In this document: in pieces, positions 1 through 6,383 of the stretch
Layout of the letters: each line of letters starts with the position of its first letter
Numbering within the stretch: position 1 is the stretch's first letter
From: Thermoflexales bacterium
GTDB taxonomy: Bacteria; Chloroflexota; Anaerolineae; J036; Brachytrichaceae
Assembly: GCA_017998555.1 (NCBI GenBank)
Contig: JAGOCU010000007.1
Location: 1 to 16,137, forward strand
Length of the DNA stretch: 16,137 bases
Direction of reading: 5' to 3'
Notes under the pieces: generated by a model
Told to the model about the DNA's origin: nothing
The model's database searches: none
What the model saw: only the letters and a program-made list of their open reading frames with translations
Program-made: the position numbers and the translations under genes

Positions 1-442
1 GGCGATTCTGCCTATGCGAAGGCGGGGCTGTGGTCAGGAGATTGCCGGTTTCCACCCAGCGCGGAAATCCGCCGTCCAACACCGCAACCCGATCGTGCCC
101 CGCCCACTTCAGCATCCACCACAAACGGCCCGCCGCCGATTGCCCCACCCCGCCGTCATAGGCCACGATCTGTGTCGCCGGAGCAATCCCCCAGCCGGAC
201 AACGTGTCCAGCCAGGCGCTTTTTTCCGGCAGCGGGTGCCGGCCCGTCCTGCCCGGAACATGCGGACTGGCCAAATCGTCGTCGAGGCTGGCGAAAATCG
301 CGCCCGGAAGATGGCCCGCGTCGTAGTCGCGCCGGCCCTTGCCCGGGTCGCCCAGGGTGTAGCGGCAATCGACGAAAAGCCAGGCCGGATCGCCGATGCG
401 AACGGCCGCGTCGTCGATTGAGATTAGGATGGGATGGGTCAT
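1..442 (-). CDS. Rhodanese-type sulfurtransferase (3-mercaptopyruvate/thiosulfate sulfurtransferase family), N-terminal part
   Basis: Partial gene; its 3' end lies beyond the left edge and 147 codons are readable from the ATG at 442-440. The family moves a sulfane sulfur from thiosulfate or mercaptopyruvate to an acceptor such as cyanide or a thiol, usually in the cytoplasm. The visible part is one whole rhodanese domain in typical order: a VDCRY strand near residue 24, AGHLPGA near 42-48, a central AYDGGVGQSAAGRLWW segment, and VLDGGFPRW. In two-domain sulfurtransferases the first domain is catalytically silent and carries Asp where the second carries the active Cys. The YDGG motif here fits that silent domain, so the active Cys should lie in the missing half. 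I see no strong ribosome binding site before the ATG. A one-domain protein is possible but less likely. Whether it prefers thiosulfate or mercaptopyruvate cannot be judged without the C-terminal loop. Confidence 0.85.
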   Translation of the reverse strand, partial: MTHPILISIDDAAVRIGDPAWLFVDCRYTLGDPGKGRRDYDAGHLPGAIFASLDDDLASPHVPGRTGRHPLPEKSAWLDTLSGWGIAPATQIVAYDGGVGQSAAGRLWWMLKWAGHDRVAVLDGGFPRWVETGNLLTTAPPSHRQNR

Positions 443-479
443 GTGAGCGGGTCCCTGAACGGAAGCGGGAGTCCTTGTT

Positions 480-541
480 CGGTGGGCAGCGAGGGTCCCC
501 GCCCCGGCGTGCGCCGGGGCGGGGACCCTCGCCGCCCACCG
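480..541. repeat. Very long GC-rich intergenic hairpin, possible terminator
   Basis: Positions 480-509 and 512-541 are inverted complements over 30 nt with a single A/C mismatch (488 against 533). The arm core reads GAGGGTCCCCGCCCC. The tip is only a few nucleotides. It sits between the 3' end of the M20 peptidase gene (minus) and the 5' end of the sulfurtransferase gene (minus), so it could end the MFS-peptidase transcript. There is no T-tract on either side, so intrinsic termination is not certain. A dispersed palindromic repeat is the alternative. The rest of the 443-551 gap holds nothing else I can name. Confidence 0.75.
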
Positions 542-551
542 CTACCTTGCG

Positions 552-1724
552 CTAGACAGGTTTGAGCGCGCGCAGGCGGCCAAGCGTCGCCGGCTCGAGC
601 AGCGCCCCGATCAGTTTGATGGACAACTGAATACGTTGGGCGATACTGGCCATCACGATGTATTCTGTTTCGGCGTTGTGCGCGTTGCCGCCCACCGGGC
701 CCATCCCGTCAATGGTCGGAGTGAACTGCGACAGCAGGCTCGCGTCCGAGGCCCCGCCCGTCGCGACATCGTTGATCGTAAAGCCCAGGTCATGGGCCGC
801 CTGCCTGGCCAGATCCGCCATCAGCGCCACGCCAGGCCCTTTCTCCATCGGCGGAAAGCTGAATCCGCCGGTCAGTTCGCATTTCGATCCGGCAACCGTC
901 GTCTTGGCGGCCACCGCGCGCAGGGCCGCCTCGACGGCCCGCATCCCGCCCGCATCCGCCGCCCGCACGTCGATGCGCACGAGCGCCTGGTCGGGGACGA
1001 CATTGGTCGCGGTGCCGCCCTGGACAAAGCTGGGTGTCACCGTCACCCCTGGCGCTAGCCCGCTCAGCGCCTGCAGATCGATGATGCGGTGGGCAAGCTC
1101 GACTGTGGCGTTGATGCCTTTTTCTGGCGCCACGCCCGCGTGCGCGGCCAGGCCGCGCACCGTCAGGGTGAAGTCGGCCGACGCCTTGCGCGCGCTCACG
1201 ATGTCGCCGCTCATCCGGGCCGGCTCGTAGACCAGCGCGGCGTCCGCCTGCCGCGCAAGATCGGCTGCGATGCCGCGCGACACGGGCGAGCCGTATTCCT
1301 CTTCGCTGTTGAAGAAGAACGTCAGCGCGCCAAATCGGTCCGGCGCGGCAAGCTGCAACGCGCGCATGGCATGCATCCCGACCAGCAGCCCGCCCTTCAT
1401 GTCGCAGGCGCCGGGGGCAAAGAGCTTGCCGTCCAGCTCGCGCCAGGGTCGCGCCTCGGCCGTGCCGTTGGGGTAAACCGTGTCCAGGTGGCCCATCAGC
1501 AGGATGTTGCCCTGACCACTGCCGCGCGCGACCGCGACATAGCAATCCCCATATTCGGACTGGGCGTGGCGCTGCACCTCCCAACCCCATGCGCGGCAAC
1601 GTTGCGCGACGAAGCTGCCCATTTCGTCGACACCGCGCTTATTGTGCGTGCCACAATCACGCCCGGTCAGGACGCGCAGGTCTTCCAGCCAGGCTGTCAG
1701 GTCAACGTCGTGCATCTGCGTCAT
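552..1724 (-). CDS. M20 family metallopeptidase, carboxypeptidase G2 / glutamate carboxypeptidase type
   Basis: A predicted zinc-dependent exopeptidase of 390 residues that would remove a C-terminal residue (Glu in carboxypeptidase G2) from small peptides or N-acyl amino acids. The full M20 set is visible: GHLDTVYP with H79 and D81, GACDMKGG with D108, NSEEEYGS with catalytic E142 and metal ligand E143, YEP with E167, and a C-terminal GGNAHN with H349. The GLAAHAG segment near 191-197 belongs to the dimerisation domain. No signal peptide is seen, so it is probably cytoplasmic. The ATG at 1724-1722 lies 23 bp inside the end of the MFS gene and has an AGGTG ribosome site 4 nt upstream, which favours it over the ATG at codon 4. 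The overlap suggests co-transcription and coupling with the transporter, so the pair may import and cleave a small peptide or conjugate. The substrate cannot be read from sequence; family members also include ArgE- and DapE-like enzymes. Confidence 0.9.
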   Translation of the reverse strand: MTQMHDVDLTAWLEDLRVLTGRDCGTHNKRGVDEMGSFVAQRCRAWGWEVQRHAQSEYGDCYVAVARGSGQGNILLMGHLDTVYPNGTAEARPWRELDGKLFAPGACDMKGGLLVGMHAMRALQLAAPDRFGALTFFFNSEEEYGSPVSRGIAADLARQADAALVYEPARMSGDIVSARKASADFTLTVRGLAAHAGVAPEKGINATVELAHRIIDLQALSGLAPGVTVTPSFVQGGTATNVVPDQALVRIDVRAADAGGMRAVEAALRAVAAKTTVAGSKCELTGGFSFPPMEKGPGVALMADLARQAAHDLGFTINDVATGGASDASLLSQFTPTIDGMGPVGGNAHNAETEYIVMASIAQRIQLSIKLIGALLEPATLGRLRALKPV

Positions 1725-3003
1725 ATTTCACCTGTAGGTCCGCGCGGCGAAGCAGCCGCACGCACGCCAATGCGCCCAAAAAGGACGCCGCGCACACGCC
1801 AAACAAACTGGCGAAGCCAAACCCATCGGCGATCGCGCCGACCCCGGCTGTGGCGAGCATCACCACGCCCAGCAGGGTGTTGGTCAGGCCGAAGTAGTGC
1901 ACCCGGTCGTGGGCCGGGGTGATATCCATCAGCATCGGGCTGCCCACCACCCCGATACCGGTGGTCGCCATGGTCGACAGGATGAATGGCGCAATGAGGA
2001 TGAGTTGGGCTGTTTCGTTGGCAAGCCCGGCCAGGGCCAGGCCCACCAGACTCGCGCAGGTCGCTGCCCCGCACACGCCGATGACACCCAGCACAAAGCG
2101 GTTGCCGCGGCTTTCGCTCAGGCGTCCCCACAACAAGTTGGCGAGCAGCCCCACGACCAGCGTCACAACAGCGACCAGGCCAAAGTAAGCGTCGCCTGCG
2201 CCATGGGCGCGCCGCGCATACACCGTGATGAACGGCACGCTCGCGTTGCCAAGAAACAGGAGCGATCGCAGCAATAGGAAGGCCCGATAGCGCGGGTCAC
2301 CGGCCAGGATTGCCCGGGCTCGGCCAAACAAGGCGCCAAGGGAAGCGACCGTCTTCAAGGGCGGATCGGGCGGCTCATCTACCATACCGAAGAGCGCATA
2401 GCCGCCCAGCATGAAGAGCGCCGACAGCGCGAAGATGAGCGCGTAGTTGCGCGGGAAGTCAAGGCCAAGATTGCCCGACAGAATGAGGGCAATGGCCGCC
2501 CCCCCCGCCAGGCCGAGAATGCTGCCCAGGAACTGGCGCATGCCAAAGAGCGCGCCGCGCTTCTCGGCCGGGATGATCTTTGCCGTCGCCAGCTGCCAGG
2601 GAAGCCCGGCCACGCCGGAAGCCATCGCAATGAAGGTGATCCCGGCGAAGAACGCCCACAGCAACGTGGACCGGTCCGGAATGAAAAGCGTCATCAGGAC
2701 GATGGCCGCCCAGGTCGCCATTCTGAGCGCCGTGGTGCCGCGATAGATCTGCAACTTGAGCGGAAGCCGTTCCGCCCACGGGGCCACGAAAAACTGCGGC
2801 AGAAACCAACCGCCATCCTTCATCAGCACCAGCAGCGCAATCACCACATTGGATGAGGTCAGTTGGCTGGCGAACGAGGTCATGACCACATTGTTGGTCA
2901 TGGCATCCCCCAGAGAGGTGAGCGCGCCATTCCCGAGATGCAGCGCATAGTTGCGGCGAAATACGCGATCGCCATACGGAATCAGGTTGTTCCAGAGCTT
3001 CAT
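1702..3003 (-). CDS. Major facilitator superfamily transporter
   Basis: A 433-residue integral membrane protein with about twelve hydrophobic segments, split by a hydrophilic stretch near residues 215-240 (VDEPPDPPLKTV followed by a basic region). That is the usual six-plus-six layout of MFS carriers. Short charged loops such as PAEKRGALFGMRQ between helices also fit the family. Transport would be across the cytoplasmic membrane; direction and substrate are unknown. The C-terminal tail overlaps the start of the M20 peptidase gene by 23 bp, so the two are probably one operon. I see no clear ribosome site upstream of the ATG at 3003-3001. The gene faces away from the aromatic leader region, and the roughly 100 bp upstream hold a small 8-bp inverted repeat (3029-3036 with 3049-3056) but no convincing minus-strand promoter. 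Confidence 0.88.
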   Translation of the reverse strand: MKLWNNLIPYGDRVFRRNYALHLGNGALTSLGDAMTNNVVMTSFASQLTSSNVVIALLVLMKDGGWFLPQFFVAPWAERLPLKLQIYRGTTALRMATWAAIVLMTLFIPDRSTLLWAFFAGITFIAMASGVAGLPWQLATAKIIPAEKRGALFGMRQFLGSILGLAGGAAIALILSGNLGLDFPRNYALIFALSALFMLGGYALFGMVDEPPDPPLKTVASLGALFGRARAILAGDPRYRAFLLLRSLLFLGNASVPFITVYARRAHGAGDAYFGLVAVVTLVVGLLANLLWGRLSESRGNRFVLGVIGVCGAATCASLVGLALAGLANETAQLILIAPFILSTMATTGIGVVGSPMLMDITPAHDRVHYFGLTNTLLGVVMLATAGVGAIADGFGFASLFGVCAASFLGALACVRLLRRADLQVKYDADARR

Positions 3004-3099
3004 TGGCGGGGGCTGAGCTTACCACTTGGAAGGGCGAGGCCATGCTCCCGCCCTTCGCCTGGGACGCATGGTCTCGTCAGATGTTGTCTTGAATTGCCC

Positions 3100-3128
3100 T
3101 TGACAGCGCCGGGCGAATCCGGTAGAGT
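3100..3128 (+). promoter_or_regulatory. Sigma-70-type promoter of the aromatic operon
   Basis: A perfect -35 box TTGACA (3100-3105), a 17-bp spacer and a -10 box TAGAGT (3123-3128, 4 of 6 consensus). Transcription would begin near A3135, only about 10 nt before the leader-peptide ATG. An imperfect dyad, CCGGTAGA (3119-3126) against TCTA-T-CCGG (3132-3140), covers the -10 box and start site. The same region holds a direct repeat of ATCCGGT (3117-3123 and 3135-3141). Either could be an operator, but no regulator gene is nearby. Confidence 0.8.
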
Positions 3129-3144
3129 CCTTCTATCCGGTTAT

Positions 3145-3240
3145 ATGCGCAAGGCATTCTCGTTTACGGCCTATTGGTATTACAGCTACTTTAGCAAGGC
3201 TAAAGGGAGCTTACCTGGCCACGCGAGAACCTCGCGATAA
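3145..3240 (+). CDS. Aromatic leader peptide (attenuator peptide, 31 residues)
   Basis: A short ORF with ATG at 3145 and TAA at 3238-3240. Residues 5-16 read FSFTAYWYYSYF: three Phe, four Tyr and one Trp in twelve codons (3157-3192). No stable protein function is expected. In leader peptides of this kind (as in trp, pheA and his leaders of other bacteria) the rate of translation through the control codons decides whether the downstream terminator forms. The composition predicts response to shortage of any of the three charged aromatic tRNAs, which suits an operon feeding all three. The start is about 10 nt from the predicted RNA 5' end and lacks an evident ribosome site, so it may be translated as a near-leaderless mRNA. 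The basic C-terminal part (residues 17-31) has no obvious role beyond carrying the ribosome into the RNA hairpin region. Upstream in-frame codons back to the promoter give no ATG/GTG/TTG closer to the transcript start. Confidence 0.88.
   Translation: MRKAFSFTAYWYYSYFSKAKGSLPGHARTSR
3222..3236 (+). promoter_or_regulatory. Candidate leader hairpin, with possible antiterminator partners
   Basis: CGCGAG (3222-3227), loop AAC, CTCGCG (3231-3236) form a 6-bp hairpin just ahead of the leader stop codon. A ribosome that reaches the stop would cover it. Its 3' arm can pair with CGCGGAG (3273-3279) in the 5' arm of the terminator if one G is bulged. A second candidate antiterminator pairs 3206-3215 with 3283-3291, 9 bp with A3213 bulged. 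Which one operates cannot be decided by eye. Confidence 0.45.
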
Positions 3241-3266
3241 GCCGCACGACACACGGCGAATCAGAC

Positions 3267-3305
3267 AGAGGGCGCGGAGCAAGGAAGCTCCGCGCCCTCT
3301 TTTTT
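3267..3305 (+). terminator. Intrinsic terminator of the aromatic leader (attenuator)
   Basis: The stem GAGGGCGCGGAGC (3268-3280) and GCTCCGCGCCCTC (3287-3299) is perfectly paired over 13 bp, and a 14th A-T pair comes from 3267/3300. The loop is AAGGAA. A run of six T (3300-3305) follows directly, then GTTT. It lies 27 nt after the leader-peptide stop and about 32 nt before the first DAHP synthase start, the expected place for an attenuator. It would stop transcription of the whole operon when aromatic aminoacyl-tRNAs are plentiful. Confidence 0.93.
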
Positions 3306-3337
3306 GTTTGCCCAGGAACAAATACGGAGTCATGTCA

Positions 3338-4369
3338 ATGGTCATCATCATGAAACCCGGCGCCAGCACCGCCGAAATTGCGGGAGTGATCTCCCGGATC
3401 GAATCCATGTCGCTTACCTCGCATCCGATCTATGGCGAAGAGCGCACGGTCATCGCCGTGGTCGGCAACGACCGGCCCGTTGAGAAATCGCTCTTTGAGA
3501 CCATGGCCGGGGTCGACTTCATTCAGCCCATTCTCAAGCCCTTCAAGCTGGCCAGCCGTGAGTTCCGCAAGAACGACTCGGCCGTGCCGATCATTGGCAC
3601 GAATGGAACGGCCGTCAATGTGGGCGGCGACAAGCGTATCGTGTTGATCGCGGGGCCATGCGCATGCGAAAGCCGTTCGCAGGTGCTCGAAAGCGCGTGG
3701 GCGGTCAAGGAAGCCGGCGCGCGAGCCTTTCGCGGCGGCGCCTACAAACCACGCACCTCCCCCTACTCCTTCCAGGGTCACGGCGAGGAAGCCCTGAAAT
3801 GGATGGCCGAGGCGCGCGAGGTGACCGGGCTGGCGATCGTAACCGAGGTCATGGCGCCCGAGCAAGTCGAACTTGTCTCGAAGTACGCCAATGTGCTGCA
3901 AATCGGCGCGCGCAATATGCAGAACTACGCGCTGCTCAATGCCGTGGGCGAAAGCATGCGCCCAGTCCTGCTCAAACGCGGCATGAGCGCCACGATGGAA
4001 GAACTGCTTATGGCGGCCGAGTACATCCTCTCCCGCGGAAACTACAACGTCATGCTGTGCGAGCGCGGCATCCGTACGTTCGAGACCTACACCCGCAATA
4101 CGCTGGACATCAACGCGGTGCCGGTGCTCAAGCACCTCAGCCATCTGCCCGTCGTGGTTGATCCCAGCCATGCCACGGGGAAGAGCGAATACGTCCTTGC
4201 GGCCGCCCGGGCTGGCATCGCCGCTGGCGCCGACGGACTCATCATCGAAGTGCACCCGGATCCAAGCAGAGCCATGTCAGACGGCGCGCAATCGCTCACA
4301 CCGCAGGCGTTTCACAATCTGGTCAAGCAGGCCCGCCGCATCGCCGAGGCGATGGACCGGGAAATCTAG
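3338..4369 (+). CDS. aroF: DAHP synthase, type I-beta, copy 1
   Basis: 3-Deoxy-D-arabino-heptulosonate 7-phosphate synthase condenses phosphoenolpyruvate and erythrose 4-phosphate, the entry step of the shikimate pathway. The protein has 343 residues: an N-terminal ferredoxin-like/ACT-like regulatory domain (about 1-80) and a TIM barrel with AGPC, KPRTSPYSFQG, GARNMQN, LKRGMSAT, DPSH and IEVHP motifs. Metal ligands C108, H278, E304 and D315 keep exactly the spacing of C102, H272, E298 and D309 of the Thermotoga maritima enzyme, where the N-terminal domain gives Tyr/Phe feedback. I chose the ATG at 3338: it has GGAG at 3326-3329 eight nt upstream, and it makes the protein begin MVIIMK exactly like copy 2. 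The ATG at 3332 is too close to that ribosome site, and a TTG at 3308 would lie just after the terminator. It is the first gene after the attenuator. The AGPCACES variant adds a Cys not present in copy 2. Confidence 0.95.
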   Translation: MVIIMKPGASTAEIAGVISRIESMSLTSHPIYGEERTVIAVVGNDRPVEKSLFETMAGVDFIQPILKPFKLASREFRKNDSAVPIIGTNGTAVNVGGDKRIVLIAGPCACESRSQVLESAWAVKEAGARAFRGGAYKPRTSPYSFQGHGEEALKWMAEAREVTGLAIVTEVMAPEQVELVSKYANVLQIGARNMQNYALLNAVGESMRPVLLKRGMSATMEELLMAAEYILSRGNYNVMLCERGIRTFETYTRNTLDINAVPVLKHLSHLPVVVDPSHATGKSEYVLAAARAGIAAGADGLIIEVHPDPSRAMSDGAQSLTPQAFHNLVKQARRIAEAMDREI

Positions 4370-4372
4370 ATC

Positions 4373-5404
4373 ATGGTCATCATCATGAAGGCCGGCGCAT
4401 CGGCCCAGGAAATCGCCGGCGTCGTCAGTCGCATCGAGGGCGAGGGCATGCGAGCGCATTTGTCGCAGGGGGAGGAGCGCACCATCATCGGGATGGTCGG
4501 CGACGAGCGCCCAATCGATGGCGAACAGCTCGAAGTCATGGACGGTGTCGAACGGGTATTGGCGATTCTGCGTCCGTACAAGCTGGCCAGTCGTGACTTC
4601 CGCAAGGAGAATACGCTCATCACGATCAAGGCCGGGGGCCGCACGGTCCAGGTCGGCGGGAACGCCGTGGTGATGATGGCCGGGCCGTGCGCGGCCGAGA
4701 GCCGCGAACAGGTCCTCGAGAGCGCCCAGGCCGTGCGCGAAGCCGGGGCGACGGTGTTGCGCGCCGGCGCATTCAAGCCGCGTTCATCGCCCTATTCCTT
4801 CCAGGGCCATGGTGAAAAGGCCCTGCAGTGGATGGCCGAAGCGCGCGAGCGGTTTGGCCTGGCAGTCGTGACCGAGGTGATGGCCCCCGAGCAGGTGCTG
4901 CTGGTCTCGAGCTACGCCGACATCCTGCAGGTCGGGGCGCGGAATATGCAGAACTACTCGCTGCTTCACGCCGTCGGCTACAGTATGAAACCGGTTTTGC
5001 TCAAACGCGGGATGAGCGCGACCATGGAAGAGCTGCTGATGGCGGCCGAATACATCATGAGCCACGGCAACTACAACGTCATGCTGTGCGAGCGCGGGAT
5101 CCGCACCTTCGAAAAGTACACCCGCAATACGACCGACATCAATGCCATCCCCGTCCTGCAGGAGCTCACCCACTTGCCGGTCATCGTCGACCCGAGCCAT
5201 GGCACGGGCAAGTGGGAGTATGTGCCGGCAGTCGCAAAGGGCGCCGTCGCCGCCGGCGCCGATGGTCTGATCATCGAGGTTCACCCCCAGCCGAGCAAGG
5301 CCTTGTCCGACGGTGCTCAGTCGCTCACCCCACAGCGCTACGCCGAGCTGATGGGCCAGGTGCGCAAAGTGGCCGAAGCCGTTGGCCGCAGCATCGCAAC
5401 ATGA
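4373..5404 (+). CDS. aroF: DAHP synthase, type I-beta, copy 2 (tandem paralogue)
   Basis: A second 343-residue DAHP synthase starting 3 bp after copy 1, with the same domain plan and all four metal ligands (C106, H276, E302, D313). My hand alignment gives about 76% identity to copy 1 in the barrel but only about 53% over the first 85 residues, the regulatory domain. This is the pattern expected if the two isozymes answer to different aromatic effectors while doing the same reaction. There is little ribosome binding sequence before the ATG, so translation is probably coupled to copy 1. Downstream the operon's longest internal gap follows, occupied by a palindromic repeat. The gene looks intact. 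Which effector binds each copy cannot be told from sequence. Confidence 0.94.
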   Translation: MVIIMKAGASAQEIAGVVSRIEGEGMRAHLSQGEERTIIGMVGDERPIDGEQLEVMDGVERVLAILRPYKLASRDFRKENTLITIKAGGRTVQVGGNAVVMMAGPCAAESREQVLESAQAVREAGATVLRAGAFKPRSSPYSFQGHGEKALQWMAEARERFGLAVVTEVMAPEQVLLVSSYADILQVGARNMQNYSLLHAVGYSMKPVLLKRGMSATMEELLMAAEYIMSHGNYNVMLCERGIRTFEKYTRNTTDINAIPVLQELTHLPVIVDPSHGTGKWEYVPAVAKGAVAAGADGLIIEVHPQPSKALSDGAQSLTPQRYAELMGQVRKVAEAVGRSIAT

Positions 5405-5422
5405 TCGAACTGCGGGTATTCG

Positions 5423-5490
5423 ACATGGATATGCAGGATGGACAGGATGGATATGGATCGTTTCATCCTGTCCATCCTGTTCATCCATGT
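5423..5490. repeat. Palindromic intergenic repeat between aroF2 and tyrA
   Basis: Two 27-nt arms (5423-5449 and 5464-5490) are inverted complements except for a 3-nt block (5431-5433 against 5480-5482). The loop is 14 nt. Each arm is itself made of short repeats: CAGGATGGA occurs twice head to tail (5434-5442 and 5443-5451). The right arm ends inside the possible tyrA start region (ATG at 5487). It looks like a small mobile or dispersed palindrome dropped into an otherwise tightly packed operon. In RNA it would form a strong hairpin without a U-tract, so it may protect or process the mRNA and need not terminate it. Confidence 0.85.
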
Positions 5491-5492
5491 TG

Positions 5493-6383
5493 ATGAATCA
5501 GTCTGTAGAATCGGGCGCTGTGGAACTCCCTGAACGCATCACCATCGTCGGCATCGGGATCATGGGCGCGTCGCTGGCCCTGGCCCTGAAGGCGCGCGGC
5601 TACGCCGGCACGATCACGGGTGTCGCGCGCACCGATGCCACTTGCGCGAGCGCGCTGGCCCGGGGCGCTGTCGACGTCGCGACCACTGACCTGCGGACAG
5701 GCGTGGGGCAGGCCGATTTGGTCGTGCTGGCAACTCCCGCCCGGCTCCTGATCGATCAGATCGCCGTATGCGGCGAGTCCTGCCGGGACGGCGCAGTGAT
5801 TACGGACATGGGCAGCACCAAGAGCGCCATCGTCGCGGCCATGAATGCCCTGCCCAACCGGCTCGCGGCCGTTGGCGGGCATCCCATGTGCGGCAAGGAA
5901 AAAGCGGGGATAGATGCCGCGGAGGCCGGCCTGTATGTCGGCGCGCCGTGGATCATCACGCCGACCGAACGCAGCAACGCGAACGCCCTGGCGCTGGTGC
6001 GGGCGCTGGCGAGCTTCGTGGGCGCGCGACCGCGCGCGATTGACGTCGCCGATCACGACCGGCTGCTGTCGTATGCCAGCCATTTGCCCTACGCCCTGTC
6101 CGTGGCGCTGGTCATGGCCACGGATCAATTCGGGGCAGCGCGGCCTGAGGTCTGGGAGATCATGGCCGGCGGGTTTCGGGATACGAGCCGCGTTTCGGCC
6201 AGCGACGAAACGATGTGGACGGACATCCTCCTGACCAACTCCGGCCCGCTCCTGGCCGCCATTCGCGACGCCCAATTTGCGTTGGACCAGCTGGGGGCGT
6301 TGATCGAGCGCGGCGACGAGGCCGGGCTGCGCGCGGCGCTCGGCGCCGCCGCCCGCGCCCGGCGCTCGCACTACCCCGGATGA
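5493..6383 (+). CDS. tyrA: Prephenate/arogenate dehydrogenase
   Basis: Catalyses the NAD(P)-dependent oxidative decarboxylation of prephenate to 4-hydroxyphenylpyruvate, or of arogenate to tyrosine. The 296-residue protein has an N-terminal Rossmann fold with GIGIMG (20-25), then ITDMGSTK, GGHPMCGKEKAG with H130, SHLPY with H197, and GGFRDTSR, all typical of TyrA. No ACT domain or chorismate mutase domain is fused, so feedback control is not obvious. The start is uncertain: ATG 5493 is used here, ATG 5487 lies in the right arm of the upstream repeat, and GTG 5520 would also leave a full Rossmann fold. None has a convincing ribosome site. The stop overlaps the aroA start by 4 bp (ATGA), so translation of aroA is likely coupled. 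Substrate (prephenate or arogenate) and cofactor choice cannot be settled here. Confidence 0.92.
   Translation: MNQSVESGAVELPERITIVGIGIMGASLALALKARGYAGTITGVARTDATCASALARGAVDVATTDLRTGVGQADLVVLATPARLLIDQIAVCGESCRDGAVITDMGSTKSAIVAAMNALPNRLAAVGGHPMCGKEKAGIDAAEAGLYVGAPWIITPTERSNANALALVRALASFVGARPRAIDVADHDRLLSYASHLPYALSVALVMATDQFGAARPEVWEIMAGGFRDTSRVSASDETMWTDILLTNSGPLLAAIRDAQFALDQLGALIERGDEAGLRAALGAAARARRSHYPG

Noticed and set aside
14..539. Open frames on the plus strand (14-421, 172-555) and another minus frame (156-539) at the left edge
   Set aside because: They are GC-rich shadows of the partial rhodanese gene, whose own frame has clear rhodanese motifs and lacks a stop because it runs off the window.
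3135..3306. T-box riboswitch or TRAP-type leader
   Set aside because: No T-box core sequence and no spaced GAG/UAG triplet series is visible. The aromatic-rich ORF explains the leader better.
3308..3337. Upstream TTG or ATG start for the first DAHP synthase
   Set aside because: TTG 3308 follows the terminator U-run directly and ATG 3332 is only two nt from GGAG. ATG 3338 has proper spacing and gives the same MVIIMK start and 343-residue length as the paralogue.
5434..5479. CRISPR-like or tandem repeat array
   Set aside because: Only two 9-nt direct units per arm with no spacers; it is one palindrome.
5382..5492. Longer tyrA reading frame starting inside aroF2
   Set aside because: It would translate through the palindromic repeat and give a Trp/Cys-rich tail unlike any TyrA N-terminus. 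The Rossmann fold begins after 5520.
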